Numbered from the stretch's first letter, positions 8,758-19,394 are shown. The stretch is 64,000 nt of DNA from Azonexus hydrophilus (GCF_001956855.1 NZ_MTHD01000001.1:744001-808000); one strand, 5' to 3'. The notes: generated by a model not told the origin, from the sequence alone. Translations and numbers: made by a program.

Positions 8758-9384
8758 ATGATGAATCGATTTTTTGCCGCTCTCCTTGTATGTCTGGTTT
8801 CTGTTTCGGCGATGGCCGCCGAGGCGCCGGATGCCATGGTCAAGCGTGTATCGGAAGAGGTGCTGGATATCGTCCGTCAGGACAAGGATATCCGGAATGG
8901 CGATACGCAGAAGATTGTTGCTCTCGTTGATGCCAAGGTCCTGCCGAATTTCAATTTCCAGCGCATGACCTCGCTCGCTGTCGGGCGTGACTGGCGGGGG
9001 GCGAATCCCGCACAAAAAAACCGTCTTGCCGAAGAGTTCAAGATGCTCCTCGTGCGCACCTACTCCAACGCACTGACCAGTTATAGCAACCAGCGTATCG
9101 TTTTCAAGCCGTTCCGGATGAAGGATGGTGAAACTGATGTCCTGGTCCGTTCCGAAGTCATTCAGCCAGGCAGTCAGCCGGTGCAGATTGATTACTGGCT
9201 GGAACTGGCTGATGGTAAGTGGAAAGTGTATGACGTCGTTGTCGCTGGCATCAGCCTGGTGACGAATTACCGCGAGCAGTTTTCACGTGAAGTGCGCGAC
9301 GGCGGCATTGACGGGCTGATCGCGAGCCTGGCGGCCAAGAACAAGTCGCTTGAGGCAACTGCCTCCAAGGCCGCCCGGAAATGA
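8758..9384 (+). CDS. mlaC: Periplasmic phospholipid shuttle MlaC
   Basis: A 208-residue MlaC (Ttg2D) protein: signal peptide MNRFFAALLVCLVSVSAMAA, then the lipid-binding fold with the family stretch VLPNFNFQRMTSLAVGRDWR around residue 62. MlaC carries phospholipid across the periplasm between MlaA and MlaFEDB. It starts 15 bases after mlaA and its end overlaps the mlaB start (ATGA). Confidence 0.92.
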   Translation: MMNRFFAALLVCLVSVSAMAAEAPDAMVKRVSEEVLDIVRQDKDIRNGDTQKIVALVDAKVLPNFNFQRMTSLAVGRDWRGANPAQKNRLAEEFKMLLVRTYSNALTSYSNQRIVFKPFRMKDGETDVLVRSEVIQPGSQPVQIDYWLELADGKWKVYDVVVAGISLVTNYREQFSREVRDGGIDGLIASLAAKNKSLEATASKAARK

Positions 9385-9662
9385 TCGAACGCTCGGCCGA
9401 TCGGCTGAATGTCAGTGGCGCGATGGTGATGGATAATGCGCGGGTATTGCTGGGCGAGGGCTGCGCGCAAATGACGAAAGGTGACGTGGTGTTTGACCTT
9501 TCTGCGGTTGCCGAGGCAGATTCGTCGGCGGTCGCGGTCATGCTGGGCTGGTTGCGTCACGCTGTGCGGATTGGCGCCAAGGTAAGTTTTTCCGGTGTGC
9601 CAGCCGGTGTTCTGTCGCTTGCCGAGCTTTACGGCATTACCGCGCTGCTGCCCCAGGCCTGA
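9381..9662 (+). CDS. mlaB: STAS-domain protein MlaB
   Basis: A 93-residue single STAS domain (GDVVFDLSAVAEADSSAVAVML around residues 34-55). MlaB binds MlaF in the cytoplasm and is needed for transporter assembly and activity. Length and operon position match. It overlaps mlaC by ATGA and is followed 9 bases later by an ABC ATPase gene. Confidence 0.88.
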   Translation: MIERSADRLNVSGAMVMDNARVLLGEGCAQMTKGDVVFDLSAVAEADSSAVAVMLGWLRHAVRIGAKVSFSGVPAGVLSLAELYGITALLPQA

Positions 9663-9671
9663 TTGGCCCTC

Positions 9672-10391
9672 ATGGTTCCTGCTGTATCCATCGTCGACGT
9701 CGTCAAGTCTTTCGGTTCGCTGAAGGCGCTGGCCGGTGTCTCGCTCGAAATTGCGCAAGGTGAATTTTTCGGTTTGCTCGGCCCGAATGGTGCCGGCAAG
9801 ACGACGCTGATCTCTTGTCTGGCTGGTTTGTCACGTCAGGATTCAGGGCAGATCAAGGTGCTTGGGCATGATGTCGTGCGTGATTTTCGTGCCGCCCGGC
9901 GACTCCTCGGCGTCGTGCCGCAGGAGTTGGTGTTTGATCCCTTTTTCAGTGTCCGCGAAGCCTTGCGCATTCAGTCCGGCTATTTCGGCATTCGCCGGAA
10001 TGATGACTGGATTGACGAAATCCTGGACCATCTGGATCTGAGTACCAAGGCCGATGCCAATATGCGCAGCCTGTCCGGCGGCATGAAGCGGCGGGTCCTG
10101 GTGGCCCAGGCGCTGGTGCACAAACCGCCGGTCATCGTTCTCGACGAGCCCACGGCTGGGGTTGATGTCGAGTTGCGTCAGGGTTTGTGGCAGTTCGTCC
10201 GTCGGCTTAACAGCGAGGGGCATGCGATCATCCTGACCACGCATTATCTGGAAGAGGCCGAAGCCCTGTGCGGCCGGATTGCCCTGATGAAGCAGGGGCA
10301 GGTGATTGCGCTGGACAGTACGGCCAACCTGATGGCGGCGCATCCCGGTGCGTCGCTGGAAGAGGTTTTCATGCGGACGATGCGTCAATGA
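9672..10391 (+). CDS. ABC-2 exporter ATPase (YadG-like)
   Basis: A 239-residue ABC ATPase with Walker A GPNGAGKTT, signature LSGGMKRRVLVAQA, Walker B VIVLDEPTAGVD and the switch His in LTTHYLEEAE. It is paired with the ABC-2 permease that follows (ATGA overlap), the YadG-YadH arrangement; the substrate of this pair is not established. The frame opens at a TTG at 9663, but the ATG at 9672 gives the usual N-terminus (MVPAVSIVDVVKSFG). Confidence 0.85.
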   Translation: MVPAVSIVDVVKSFGSLKALAGVSLEIAQGEFFGLLGPNGAGKTTLISCLAGLSRQDSGQIKVLGHDVVRDFRAARRLLGVVPQELVFDPFFSVREALRIQSGYFGIRRNDDWIDEILDHLDLSTKADANMRSLSGGMKRRVLVAQALVHKPPVIVLDEPTAGVDVELRQGLWQFVRRLNSEGHAIILTTHYLEEAEALCGRIALMKQGQVIALDSTANLMAAHPGASLEEVFMRTMRQ

Positions 10392-11140
10392 TCGGTTTCT
10401 GGACGCTTTTCTACAAGGAAGTGCTGCGTTTCTGGAAGGTTGCCTTCCAGACCGTCGCGGCGCCGGTGCTGACGGCGATGCTCTACCTGATGATCTTCGG
10501 GCATGTGCTTGAGGATCATGTCCGGGTGCATGGTGTCGGTTACACCAGTTTCCTGATTCCCGGGCTGGTGATGATGCAGGTATTGCAGAATGCCTTCGCC
10601 AATTCCTCGTCCAGCCTGATCCAGGCCAAGGTTACCGGTTCCATCGTATTCGTGCTGTTGCCGCCCTTGCCTTACAGTGTCTTTTTCATTGCCTATGTGC
10701 TGGCGGCGCTGGTACGGGGCTTGATGGTAGGCGTCGGGGTGTTGCTGGCCACCGTGTGGTTTGTCGAACTGCAGGTCGTGGCACCGTGGTGGATACTTGC
10801 CTTTGCTGTATTCGGTGGCGCATGGTTCGGGGTGCTGGGGGTGATTGCCGGTATCTGGGTGGAGAAGTTCGACCAGTTGGCGGCTTTCCAGAATTTCCTG
10901 ATCATGCCCTTGACCATGCTCTCTGGCGTCTTCTATTCGATTTACACATTGCCAACGTTCTGGCAGCAGTTGTCCCATTACAATCCCGTTTTTTACATGA
11001 TCGACGGCTTCCGCTACGGCTTTTTCGGCGTTTCGGACGTGGCGCCGGAGCGTAGTCTGGCGGTGGTCGCTGTCTGCCTGGCGGTGACCAGTCTGTTAAC
11101 GCTGGCCTTGCTCAAGCGCGGCTGGAAACTGAGAAACTGA
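10388..11140 (+). CDS. ABC-2 type transporter permease (YadH-like)
   Basis: A 250-residue permease with six hydrophobic segments (about 22-42, 57-77, 105-130, 137-160, 168-190 and 220-245) and the ABC-2 signature region LTMLSGVFYSIYTLP. It would form the membrane half of an exporter with the preceding ATPase. The start at 10388 overlaps the ATPase stop by ATGA; the longer frame upstream is the ATPase overlap. This gene pair often lies between mla and murA in betaproteobacteria. Confidence 0.85.
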   Translation: MIGFWTLFYKEVLRFWKVAFQTVAAPVLTAMLYLMIFGHVLEDHVRVHGVGYTSFLIPGLVMMQVLQNAFANSSSSLIQAKVTGSIVFVLLPPLPYSVFFIAYVLAALVRGLMVGVGVLLATVWFVELQVVAPWWILAFAVFGGAWFGVLGVIAGIWVEKFDQLAAFQNFLIMPLTMLSGVFYSIYTLPTFWQQLSHYNPVFYMIDGFRYGFFGVSDVAPERSLAVVAVCLAVTSLLTLALLKRGWKLRN

Positions 11141-11145
11141 TACGC

Positions 11146-12634
<1,489 letters not shown>

Positions 12635-12839
12635 TGCTGTTGCTTGATGGACGAATTTAATGTTTTTTTGCGGTCGACCGCAAAAAATCTTAAAAAAAGC
12701 TTTGCTTATTTCCCTTATGCCCCCATACTCAAGGTTCGGGATTTCCAGGCAGTGTGTTGTTCCTGCACCGTAATCGGTTTGTCAGCTCCTCGGTCTTGGT
12801 TCTCGTTCTTATTAATATTTTTTCCAAGGAAGCTATAAA
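12635..12839 (+). promoter_or_regulatory. murA-csp gap: dispersed repeat, csp promoter and leader
   Basis: A 205-base non-coding gap, AT-rich compared with its neighbours. It holds the most symmetrical copy of the dispersed repeat. TTGCTT (12702-12707) and CATACT (12724-12729), 16 bases apart, could be the csp promoter, leaving a leader of about 100 bases. Long structured leaders are usual for cold-shock genes. The ribosome-binding site AAGGAAG lies just before the csp start. The promoter call is by eye and weak. Confidence 0.4.
12663..12698 (+). repeat. Dispersed TGCGGTCGAC repeat, intergenic palindromic copy
   Basis: Six T, the palindrome GCGGTCGACCGC (12670-12681) and six A form a perfect 24-base dyad, followed about one helical turn later by another run of seven A. 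It is one of the two best-formed members of the family and lies in non-coding DNA, so it cannot be explained by codon choice. It could also fold as a short hairpin after murA. Confidence 0.65.
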
Positions 12840-13046
12840 ATGGCAACTGGTACCGTCAAGTGGTTCAACGACTCCAAAGGTTTTGGTTTCATCTCCCCGT
12901 CTGAAGGTGGTGAAGACCTCTTCGCTCACTTCTCTGCAATTCAAGGCAATGGTTTCAAGACCCTGGCCGAGAACCAGAAGGTGACGTTCGACGTCGTCAA
13001 TGGCCCGAAGGGCAAGCAGGCTGCCAACATCCGCCCGGCTGAATAA
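12840..13046 (+). CDS. Cold-shock domain protein (CspA family)
   Basis: A 68-residue single cold-shock domain that binds single-stranded RNA or DNA. RNP1 KGFGFISP and RNP2 DLFAHFSAI are both intact, and the length is typical. It is monocistronic: an AT-rich leader precedes it and a strong intrinsic terminator follows 24 bases after the stop. Which Csp paralogue it is, and whether it is cold-induced, cannot be told from sequence. Confidence 0.93.
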   Translation: MATGTVKWFNDSKGFGFISPSEGGEDLFAHFSAIQGNGFKTLAENQKVTFDVVNGPKGKQAANIRPAE

Positions 13047-13070
13047 GCTACCGGATACGCCTGTATCGAA

Positions 13071-13093
13071 AAGCCCGGCTTGCCGGGCTTTTT
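13071..13093 (+). terminator. Intrinsic terminator after csp
   Basis: Stem AGCCCGG / CCGGGCT with loop CTTG (13072-13089), followed by a T run and a T-rich tail. It separates the csp gene from the his genes. Confidence 0.88.
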
Positions 13094-13168
13094 GCTTTTT
13101 GGCCGCAGCTTTCGGCGGCCTTGCCGCTTTGCGGTAAAATCGCATTTTTCCCCCACGAGACTTCGCCC

Positions 13169-13813
13169 GTGACCGGTATCACCATTGCCCTTTCGAAGGG
13201 CCGCATCTTCGACGAGACCCTGCCCTTGCTGGCTGCTGCCGGCATTGTGCCGACCGAGAATCCGGAAACCTCCCGGAAGCTGATCATCGAGACCAATCAG
13301 CCCGATGTGCGCGTCGTCATCGTTCGCGCCACCGATGTGCCGACCTATGTCCAGTACGGTGCAGCCGACATCGGCGTCGCCGGCAAGGATGTGCTGATCG
13401 AGCATGGCGGCGAAGGGCTGTATGCGCCGCTGGATCTGAAGATCGCCAAGTGCCGGATGATGGTCGCCATCCCGGAAGGCTTCGATTACCAGAACGCCGT
13501 GCGCCAGGGCAATCGCCTCAAGGTGGCGTCGAAGTACATCAAGACCGCGCGCGAGCATTTCGCCGCCAAAGGCGTTCATGTGGACCTGATCAAGCTCTAC
13601 GGCTCGATGGAGCTGGCGCCGCTGGCCGGTCTGGCCGACGCCATCGTCGATCTGGTGTCCACCGGCGGTACGTTGAAGGCCAACAAGCTGGTTGCTTGCG
13701 AGCACATCATGGACATTTCCTCGCGCCTGGTCGTCAATCAGGCGGCGCTGAAGGTCAAGCGCGAGACCCTGCAACCGATCATCGACGCCTTTGCCCGGGC
13801 GGTGGAGAAGTAA
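13169..13813 (+). CDS. hisG: ATP phosphoribosyltransferase catalytic subunit, short form HisG
   Basis: A 214-residue HisG catalysing the first step of histidine synthesis, ATP plus PRPP to phosphoribosyl-ATP. It begins [20 protein letters not shown] and carries the PRPP-binding region [14 protein letters not shown]. It is the short form, lacking the C-terminal regulatory domain, and in this family needs the HisS-like partner HisZ, which is not in this window. The GTG at 13169 is chosen because it gives the usual N-terminus; the ATG 16 codons earlier adds unrelated residues. It is followed at once by hisD. Confidence 0.93.
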   Translation: MTGITIALSKGRIFDETLPLLAAAGIVPTENPETSRKLIIETNQPDVRVVIVRATDVPTYVQYGAADIGVAGKDVLIEHGGEGLYAPLDLKIAKCRMMVAIPEGFDYQNAVRQGNRLKVASKYIKTAREHFAAKGVHVDLIKLYGSMELAPLAGLADAIVDLVSTGGTLKANKLVACEHIMDISSRLVVNQAALKVKRETLQPIIDAFARAVEK

Positions 13814-15118
13814 ATGGCTGTTGCGATCAAGCGCCTGTCTACGGTCGACGCCGATTTTTCGGCAAAAATGAATGCGCTGCTCGCCTTCGAGGCGGCGGCG
13901 GATGAAGGTATCGAGCGCACCGTCGCCGGCATCCTGGCCGACGTCAAGACGCGCGGTGATGCTGCCGTGATCGAATACACCAATCGTTTCGACCGCCTGG
14001 CGGCCGCTTCGATGGCCGATCTGGAACTGACCCGGGTGGAAATGCAGGCCGCGCTCGACGCGCTGCCGGCCGACCGTCGCGCCGCGCTTGAAGCGGCTGC
14101 GCACCGGGTGCGCGTCTATCACGAGAAGCAGCGTCTTGAAGGTTGGTCCTATACCGAAGCCGACGGCACCATGCTCGGCCAGATGATCACGCCGCTCGAC
14201 CGCGTCGGCCTCTACGTGCCCGGTGGCAAGGCGGCCTATCCGTCGTCGGTGCTGATGAACGCGATTCCGGCCAAGGTGGCCGGCGTCAAGGAACTGATCA
14301 TGGTCGTGCCGACGCCGGACGGTGAAAAGAACCAGCTGGTGCTGGCAGCGGCCTGTCTGGCCGGCGTCGACCGGGTGTTCACGCTCGGTGGCGCGCAGGC
14401 GGTCGGGGCATTGGCCTACGGTACGCAGACCGTGCCGCAGGTGGACAAGATCGTCGGTCCGGGCAATGCTTACGTGGCTACGGCCAAGCGGCGGGTGTTC
14501 GGCATCGTCGGCATCGACATGGTGGCCGGGCCGTCGGAAATCCTGGTGGTGTCGGATGGTTCCGGCAATCCGGACTGGGTGGCGATGGACCTCTTCTCGC
14601 AGGCCGAGCACGACGAGCTGGCGCAATCGATCCTGATCTGTACCGATGCGGCTTTCCTCGAGCGGGTGCAGGCGAGCATCGAGAAGTTGCTGCCGACGAT
14701 GCCGCGCCAGGAAACCATCCGCACCTCGCTGACCAATCGCGGTGCCTTCATCCTGGTTCGCGACATGGACGAGGCGGTGGCGATCGCCAACCGCGTCGCG
14801 CCGGAGCATCTCGAACTGGCGCTGGCCGATCCCGATCCCTGGGTCGACAAGATCCACCACGCTGGCGCCATCTTCATCGGTCACTACACCTCGGAATCGC
14901 TCGGCGACTATTGCGCCGGGCCGAACCACGTGCTGCCGACGTCCGGCTCGGCGCGTTTTTCGTCGCCGCTCGGTGTCTATGATTTCCAGAAGCGCACCAG
15001 TCTGATCAAGGTGTCGAAAGCCGGAGCGCAGACGCTGGGGCGTATCGCGTCTACGCTGGCGCACGGCGAAGGACTGCCGGCGCATGCGAAGTCGGCGGAA
15101 TTCCGGCTGGAAGACTGA
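13814..15118 (+). CDS. hisD: Histidinol dehydrogenase HisD
   Basis: A 434-residue zinc- and NAD-dependent enzyme that oxidises L-histidinol to L-histidine in two steps. Family signatures include [34 protein letters not shown], the AEHDE motif and the C-terminal [10 protein letters not shown] and [11 protein letters not shown]. Length is normal. It directly follows the hisG stop. The expected next gene, hisC, is not here; a repeat, a terminator-like hairpin and a chromate transporter intervene. Confidence 0.95.
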   Translation: MAVAIKRLSTVDADFSAKMNALLAFEAAADEGIERTVAGILADVKTRGDAAVIEYTNRFDRLAAASMADLELTRVEMQAALDALPADRRAALEAAAHRVRVYHEKQRLEGWSYTEADGTMLGQMITPLDRVGLYVPGGKAAYPSSVLMNAIPAKVAGVKELIMVVPTPDGEKNQLVLAAACLAGVDRVFTLGGAQAVGALAYGTQTVPQVDKIVGPGNAYVATAKRRVFGIVGIDMVAGPSEILVVSDGSGNPDWVAMDLFSQAEHDELAQSILICTDAAFLERVQASIEKLLPTMPRQETIRTSLTNRGAFILVRDMDEAVAIANRVAPEHLELALADPDPWVDKIHHAGAIFIGHYTSESLGDYCAGPNHVLPTSGSARFSSPLGVYDFQKRTSLIKVSKAGAQTLGRIASTLAHGEGLPAHAKSAEFRLED

Positions 15119-15121
15119 GCC

Positions 15122-15156
15122 ATTTCTGCGGTCGACCGTGATAAATCCTGAAAATC
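15122..15156 (+). repeat. Dispersed TGCGGTCGAC repeat, between hisD and the chromate transporter gene
   Basis: The core TGCGGTCGACCG (15127-15138) is preceded by ATTTC and followed by two A-rich blocks (ATAAA, GAAAA) about ten bases apart. This copy is intergenic and runs into the GTG start of the chromate transporter gene. Confidence 0.6.
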
Positions 15157-15695
15157 CCCCGCGCCCGGATCTCCGGGCGCTTTTTTTGGGCTTTTCATCG
15201 GTTGGCCTGTCCGGTTTTGGCGGTGTACTGCCTTTTGCCCGACGCATGCTGGTCGAGCAGCGGCGCTGGATGACCGCCGAGGAATTCAACGCCCAGTTGG
15301 GGCTGTGCCAGTTTCTGCCGGGGCCGAATGTGGTCAATCTGGCGGTGGTCGTCGGCAAGCGCTATCAGGGTCTGGCCGGCGCCATTGTCGCTCCGGTTGG
15401 TCTGCTGGCCGGGCCGATCGCCATCGTGTTGCTGCTGGCGCTGCTCTATGACGCGTACGGCAATCTGCCGGTGGCCCAGTCGATGCTGAAGGGCGTCGCC
15501 GCCGTCGGCGCCGGCTTGCTGTTCGCGATGGCCTGGCGCATGGGCACGGCCATTCGCGACAAGGCGGCCTTTCTGCCCTTTGTCGTGCTGGTCGTCGCCG
15601 GCATCGCCTGGCTGCGCTGGCCGATGCTGTGGGTCATGCTCGGCGGGCTGGCGCTGTCGGGCGGGCTGGCGTACTGGCGGCTGGGGCGGCGATGA
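15138..15695 (+). CDS. Chromate transporter, first half (short-chain CHR protein)
   Basis: A 185-residue membrane protein of the CHR (ChrA) family. It carries GLSGFGGVLPFARR and, later, LGLCQFLPGPNVVNLAVVVG, the conserved features of one CHR domain, and about five or six hydrophobic stretches. Long ChrA proteins are two such domains fused; here they are separate genes overlapping by ATGA, the short-chain pair arrangement. Chromate efflux is the activity known for some members, but the true substrate here is unproven. The GTG start at 15138 puts a perfect terminator-like hairpin (15162-15187) in codons 9-17. A TTG at 15186 is an alternative start past the hairpin. Confidence 0.8.
   Translation: MINPENPPRPDLRALFLGFSSVGLSGFGGVLPFARRMLVEQRRWMTAEEFNAQLGLCQFLPGPNVVNLAVVVGKRYQGLAGAIVAPVGLLAGPIAIVLLLALLYDAYGNLPVAQSMLKGVAAVGAGLLFAMAWRMGTAIRDKAAFLPFVVLVVAGIAWLRWPMLWVMLGGLALSGGLAYWRLGRR
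15162..15187 (+). terminator. Intrinsic terminator-like hairpin after hisD, inside the 5' end of the chromate transporter gene
   Basis: GCGCCCGGA-TC-TCCGGGCGC is a perfect nine-base-pair stem followed by seven T, the textbook form of a rho-independent terminator. It lies 44 bases after the hisD stop, but inside the transporter reading frame if translation starts at the GTG at 15138. Confidence 0.8.
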
Positions 15696-16213
15696 GCCTG
15701 ATGTTCGAGCTGTTCCGCGAGTTTGCGATCCTGTCCTTCGTTGCCTTCGGCGGGGCAACGGCGCTGCTGCCGGAAATGCACCGGGTGGTTGTCGAACAGC
15801 ACCAGTGGCTCGACGACACGACCTTCACCCATCTTTACGCCATCGCGCAGGCGGCACCCGGGCCGAATGTGCTGGTGGTGACGCTGATCGGCTGGAAAGT
15901 TGCCGGCCTGGGCGGGGCGCTGGCGGCGACGCTGGCGATGTGTCTGCCGATGAGCGTGTTGATCTACCTGCTGATCGATCGTTGGGAGAGTTTTGCCGGC
16001 AAGCGCTGGCAGAAGGCGATCAGTCTCGGCGTGGCGCCGCTGGCCGTTGGTCTGGTTTTCTCCGGCGCGACGCTGATCGCCCAGTCAGCCGGCTTGGGGC
16101 TCGCCGCCTGGGGCTTGCTGGTGGCGACCGTGGTCGCCAGCCTGAAGACGAAACTGCACCCGCTGTGGTTCATCGGCGCGGGTGCGTTGCTCGGGCTGCT
16201 CGGCCTGGTCTGA
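15692..16213 (+). CDS. Chromate transporter, second half (short-chain CHR protein)
   Basis: A 173-residue CHR-domain membrane protein and partner of the preceding gene. It shows AILSFVAFGGATALLPEMHR and AQAAPGPNVLVVTLIGWK, matching the first protein domain for domain, and five or so hydrophobic stretches. The two halves probably form a heterodimer with opposite membrane topologies, as shown for other short CHR pairs. The start at 15692 overlaps the upstream stop (ATGA). It converges on hisC, with a 9-base gap between the stops. Confidence 0.82.
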   Translation: MSLMFELFREFAILSFVAFGGATALLPEMHRVVVEQHQWLDDTTFTHLYAIAQAAPGPNVLVVTLIGWKVAGLGGALAATLAMCLPMSVLIYLLIDRWESFAGKRWQKAISLGVAPLAVGLVFSGATLIAQSAGLGLAAWGLLVATVVASLKTKLHPLWFIGAGALLGLLGLV

Positions 16214-16222
16214 GTTCGGCGT

Positions 16223-17308
16223 TCAGCCGAGGATGTCGCGCAGGCCGTCGGTCAGTGCCTGACAGTCGGCGTCGCTGCCGATGGTGATGCGCAGGAACTG
16301 GTCGATGCGCGGCAGCTTGAAGTGCCGGACGATGATGCTGCGCTCGCGCAGCGCCCTGGCCAGTTCCGCTGCATCACGCTGGGGATGGCGGGCGAAGATG
16401 AAATTGGCGGCTGATGGCAGTACCTCGAAGCCGAGCGCGGCGAGATCTGCGCTCAACTGCGTGCGCGTGGCGATGACGGCCTGGCAGCAGGTCTGGAAGT
16501 GGGTTTCGTCCTCGATTGCGGCGACGGCACCGACGATCGCCAGGCGATCCAGCGGGTAGGAGTTGAAACTGTTCTTGACCCGCTCCAGCGCTTCGATCAA
16601 AGCCGGGTGCCCGACCGCATAGCCCACCCGCAGGCCGGCCAGCGAGCGCGATTTCGACAGCGTGTGGATGACCAGCAGGTTGTCGTACTTCTGCGTCAGC
16701 GGGATTGCCGTATCGCCACCGAAATCGACGTAGGCTTCGTCGACGACGACGACACAATCCGGATTGGCGCGCACGATCTGCTCGACGGCATCGAGCGCCA
16801 TTAGTCGGCCGGTCGGTGCATTCGGGTTGGGGAAGATGATGCCGCCGATTTTTCCGTTTTTGCCCGGTTGACCGCAATAATCCGCAGGATCGATCGAGAA
16901 GTCGGCGGCGAGCGGAATGGTGATGCTGTCCACGCCGTACAGCCCGCAATAGACCGGATAGAAACTGTAGGTGATGTCCGGAAACAGGATCGGCGCATCG
17001 TGCTTCAACAGGGCCATGAAGACATGCGCCAGCACTTCGTCCGAACCGTTGCCGACGAAGACTTCGGCCGCCGTGACGGCGTAGCGGCGGGCAACGGCGT
17101 TCTTCAGCAGGTCGGCATTGGGGTCCGGGTAGAGGCGCAGGCGGGCACCGTCATCGCCGAGCTCGGCCTGGATTGCCGCGACGACGGCGGGCGACGGCGG
17201 GAAGGGGTGTTCGTTGGTGTTCAGCTTGATCAGGTTGGCGATCTTGGGCTGCTCGCCCGGAACATACGGTGTGAGGTCGCGGACGACCTGGCTCCAGAAA
17301 CGGCTCAT
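16223..17308 (-). CDS. hisC: Histidinol-phosphate aminotransferase HisC, inverted relative to the his operon
   Basis: A 361-residue PLP-dependent class II aminotransferase that turns imidazole-acetol phosphate into histidinol phosphate. It starts [20 protein letters not shown] and carries [13 protein letters not shown], the PNPNAPTG loop, [11 protein letters not shown] and the PLP-lysine region [16 protein letters not shown]. The open frame extends upstream over hisB on the other strand, but the N-terminus and homology start at 17308. It is transcribed against the other his genes, with its start 90 bases from the hisB start, so hisC and hisB share a divergent promoter region. An imperfect dispersed repeat (TGCGGTCAAC, minus strand, 16867-16876) lies inside it. 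Confidence 0.93.
   Translation of the reverse strand: MSRFWSQVVRDLTPYVPGEQPKIANLIKLNTNEHPFPPSPAVVAAIQAELGDDGARLRLYPDPNADLLKNAVARRYAVTAAEVFVGNGSDEVLAHVFMALLKHDAPILFPDITYSFYPVYCGLYGVDSITIPLAADFSIDPADYCGQPGKNGKIGGIIFPNPNAPTGRLMALDAVEQIVRANPDCVVVVDEAYVDFGGDTAIPLTQKYDNLLVIHTLSKSRSLAGLRVGYAVGHPALIEALERVKNSFNSYPLDRLAIVGAVAAIEDETHFQTCCQAVIATRTQLSADLAALGFEVLPSAANFIFARHPQRDAAELARALRERSIIVRHFKLPRIDQFLRITIGSDADCQALTDGLRDILG
16842..16876 (-). repeat. Dispersed repeat copy (TGCGGTCAAC form) inside hisC
   Basis: On the minus strand the core TGCGGTCAACC is followed by CAAAAA and GGAAAAA blocks about nine bases apart, the same core-plus-two-A-tracts layout as the intergenic copies. It encodes part of the HisC loop [12 protein letters not shown]. 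Confidence 0.5.
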
Positions 17309-17398
17309 GGGGTTTTCACGGAAGGCGTAAAAGATGGACGAAATGGTATCATGCCCCTCCGTTTCAACGTTTTGCAGCCCTCTGCTCGAAGACAAGTC

Positions 17399-17986
17399 AT
17401 GCGGCAAGCCGAAGTCACCCGTAACACCCTGGAGACGCAGATTACCGTGCGTCTGAATCTCGACGGCACCGGTCAGGGCAAGTTCGCCACCGGTGTTCCC
17501 TTCCTCGACCACATGCTCGACCAGATCGCCCGGCACGGGCTGATCGACCTCGACATCGACGCCCGGGGGGACCTGCATATCGACGCGCATCACACCGTCG
17601 AGGATATCGGCATCACGCTCGGCCAGGCGCTGGCCAAGGCCTGGGGCGACAAGAAGGGCCTGACCCGTTACGGCCACAGCTACGTGCCGCTTGACGAGGC
17701 CTTGTCGCGGGTCGTCATCGACCTGTCCGGCCGGCCCGGGCTCGAGCTCAATTGCGATTTCACGCGGGCGGTGATCGGCCAGTTCGACGTCGACCTGGTG
17801 TCCGAGTTCTTCCACGGCCTGGTCAATCACGCCGGCATGACGCTGCACATCGACAACCTGCGCGGCAAGAATGCCCACCACCAGGCCGAAACCATCTTCA
17901 AGGCCTTCGGCCGGGCACTGCGCATGGCGGTCACGCCGGATCCGCGCATGGCTGGCTGCATGCCGTCGACGAAGGGTTCGCTGTGA
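17399..17986 (+). CDS. hisB: Imidazoleglycerol-phosphate dehydratase HisB
   Basis: A 195-residue monofunctional IGP dehydratase, without the phosphatase domain of the E. coli protein. It shows the two conserved His-rich manganese-binding motifs, FLDHML...HGLIDL and [11 protein letters not shown], and later [14 protein letters not shown] and GKNAHHQAE. The start at 17399 ([10 protein letters not shown]) matches family length; an in-frame ATG at 17351 is possible but adds atypical residues. The 90 bases upstream to hisC should hold promoters for both genes. hisH overlaps its stop. Confidence 0.94.
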   Translation: MRQAEVTRNTLETQITVRLNLDGTGQGKFATGVPFLDHMLDQIARHGLIDLDIDARGDLHIDAHHTVEDIGITLGQALAKAWGDKKGLTRYGHSYVPLDEALSRVVIDLSGRPGLELNCDFTRAVIGQFDVDLVSEFFHGLVNHAGMTLHIDNLRGKNAHHQAETIFKAFGRALRMAVTPDPRMAGCMPSTKGSL

Positions 17987-18615
17987 CCATCGCCGTCATC
18001 GACTATGGCATGGGCAATCTGCGCTCGGTGTCGAAGGCGCTGGAGCATGTTGCCGGCGGCACGCCGGTGGTCGTCACCGCCGATCCGGCCGTCGTTGCAG
18101 CCGCCGAGCGTGTCGTATTTCCCGGTCAGGGCGCGATGCCCGACTGCATGCGCGAACTCGATGCCCGCGGCTTGCGCGCAGTCGTGCTGCAGGCGGCGCA
18201 GGACAAGCCTTTCCTCGGTATCTGTGTCGGTGAGCAAATGCTGTTCGAACGCAGCGAGGAAGGCGATGTTGCCGGCCTGGGGGTTTTTCCAGGCGAGGTG
18301 AAGCGTTTTCCCGACGAACGGATGGTCGACCGCAACGGCCTGCGCCTGAAGGTGCCGCACATGGGCTGGAACGAAGTCCGGCAGGCACCGCACGCGCTGT
18401 GGGCCGGCATCGCCGACAACTCGCGTTTCTATTTTGTGCACAGCTACTGCGTGCAGACCATCGATCCGGCGCTGACTGTCGGCACGACCGACTACGGCGT
18501 GCCCTTTACCTGTGCGGTGGGCCGGGATAATATCTTTGCCGTTCAGTTCCATCCCGAGAAAAGCGCCCGCGACGGCCTGCAGCTTTTGAAGAATTTTGTC
18601 GAGTGGCGCCCCTGA
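17983..18615 (+). CDS. hisH: Imidazole glycerol phosphate synthase glutaminase subunit HisH
   Basis: A 210-residue class I glutamine amidotransferase that supplies ammonia to HisF. The nucleophile elbow is GICVGEQML (Cys near 82) and the His-Glu pair is in QFHPEKS. The GTG start overlaps the hisB stop (GTGA). An antisense copy of the dispersed repeat lies at 18325-18334. Confidence 0.94.
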   Translation: MTIAVIDYGMGNLRSVSKALEHVAGGTPVVVTADPAVVAAAERVVFPGQGAMPDCMRELDARGLRAVVLQAAQDKPFLGICVGEQMLFERSEEGDVAGLGVFPGEVKRFPDERMVDRNGLRLKVPHMGWNEVRQAPHALWAGIADNSRFYFVHSYCVQTIDPALTVGTTDYGVPFTCAVGRDNIFAVQFHPEKSARDGLQLLKNFVEWRP

Positions 18616-18653
18616 TTCGCGTCTGCCGAATTTTTACTCTCCGTTGATTCCCC

Positions 18654-19394
18654 ATGCTGATCATCCCCGCAATCGACCTGAAGGACGGACAATGTGTCCG
18701 CCTCAAACAAGGCCTGATGGAACAGGCCACCATTTTCTCCGACAGCCCGGCCGAACAGGCTCGGCACTGGCTTGACCAGGGCGCCCGGCGCCTGCATCTG
18801 GTTGACCTGAACGGAGCCTTCGCCGGCAAGCCGAAGAACGCTGCGGCGATCAAGGCGATCCTGGCGGAAGTCGGCGACGACATCCCGGTCCAGCTCGGTG
18901 GCGGCATTCGCGATCTCGACACCATCGAAGCCTGCCTCGACGGTGGTTTGTCCTACGTCATCATCGGCACTGCCGCGGTCAAGAACCCCGGCTTCCTGCA
19001 CGACGCCTGCGTCGCTTTCCCCGGCCACATCATCGTCGGGCTCGACGCCAAGGACGGCAAGGTGGCGACCGACGGCTGGTCGAAACTGACCGGTCACGAT
19101 GTCGTCGATCTGGGCAAGAAATACGAGGATTACGGCGTCGAATCGATCATCTACACCGACATCGGCCGCGACGGCATGCTCTCCGGTCTGAACATCGAAG
19201 CTACCGTGCGCCTGGCGCAGGCGCTGACGATTCCGGTGATCGCCTCCGGCGGCCTGTCCAACCTCGACGACATCCGCGCGCTGTGCGCCGTTGAAGGCGA
19301 GGGCGTCGTCGGTACCATCGCCGGCCGGGCGGTCTATGACGGCTCGCTCGATTTCGCCGCCGCCCAGAAGCTGGCCGACGAGTTGGGCGCCTGA
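18654..19394 (+). CDS. hisA: ProFAR isomerase HisA
   Basis: A 246-residue beta/alpha-barrel isomerase of the fourth histidine step. The two catalytic aspartates fall in [14 protein letters not shown] (Asp8) and YTDIGRDGM; phosphate-binding glycines are in QLGGGIRDL and IASGGLSN. The hisF start overlaps its stop (TGATG). A 38-base gap separates it from hisH, the largest between the plus-strand his genes from hisB to hisE. Confidence 0.95.
   Translation: MLIIPAIDLKDGQCVRLKQGLMEQATIFSDSPAEQARHWLDQGARRLHLVDLNGAFAGKPKNAAAIKAILAEVGDDIPVQLGGGIRDLDTIEACLDGGLSYVIIGTAAVKNPGFLHDACVAFPGHIIVGLDAKDGKVATDGWSKLTGHDVVDLGKKYEDYGVESIIYTDIGRDGMLSGLNIEATVRLAQALTIPVIASGGLSNLDDIRALCAVEGEGVVGTIAGRAVYDGSLDFAAAQKLADELGA

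Noticed and set aside
12644..12838. A 64-codon frame between murA and csp
   Set aside because: It runs through the repeat and the csp leader, ends at the csp ribosome-binding region and looks non-coding.
12941..15358. An 805-codon open frame on the minus strand
   Set aside because: It lies wholly antisense to csp, hisG and hisD, which are certain. It has low-complexity Arg/His/Gln-rich translation typical of shadow frames in high-GC DNA.
16868..17398. Longer hisB frame
   Set aside because: The extension is antisense to hisC and unlike HisB.
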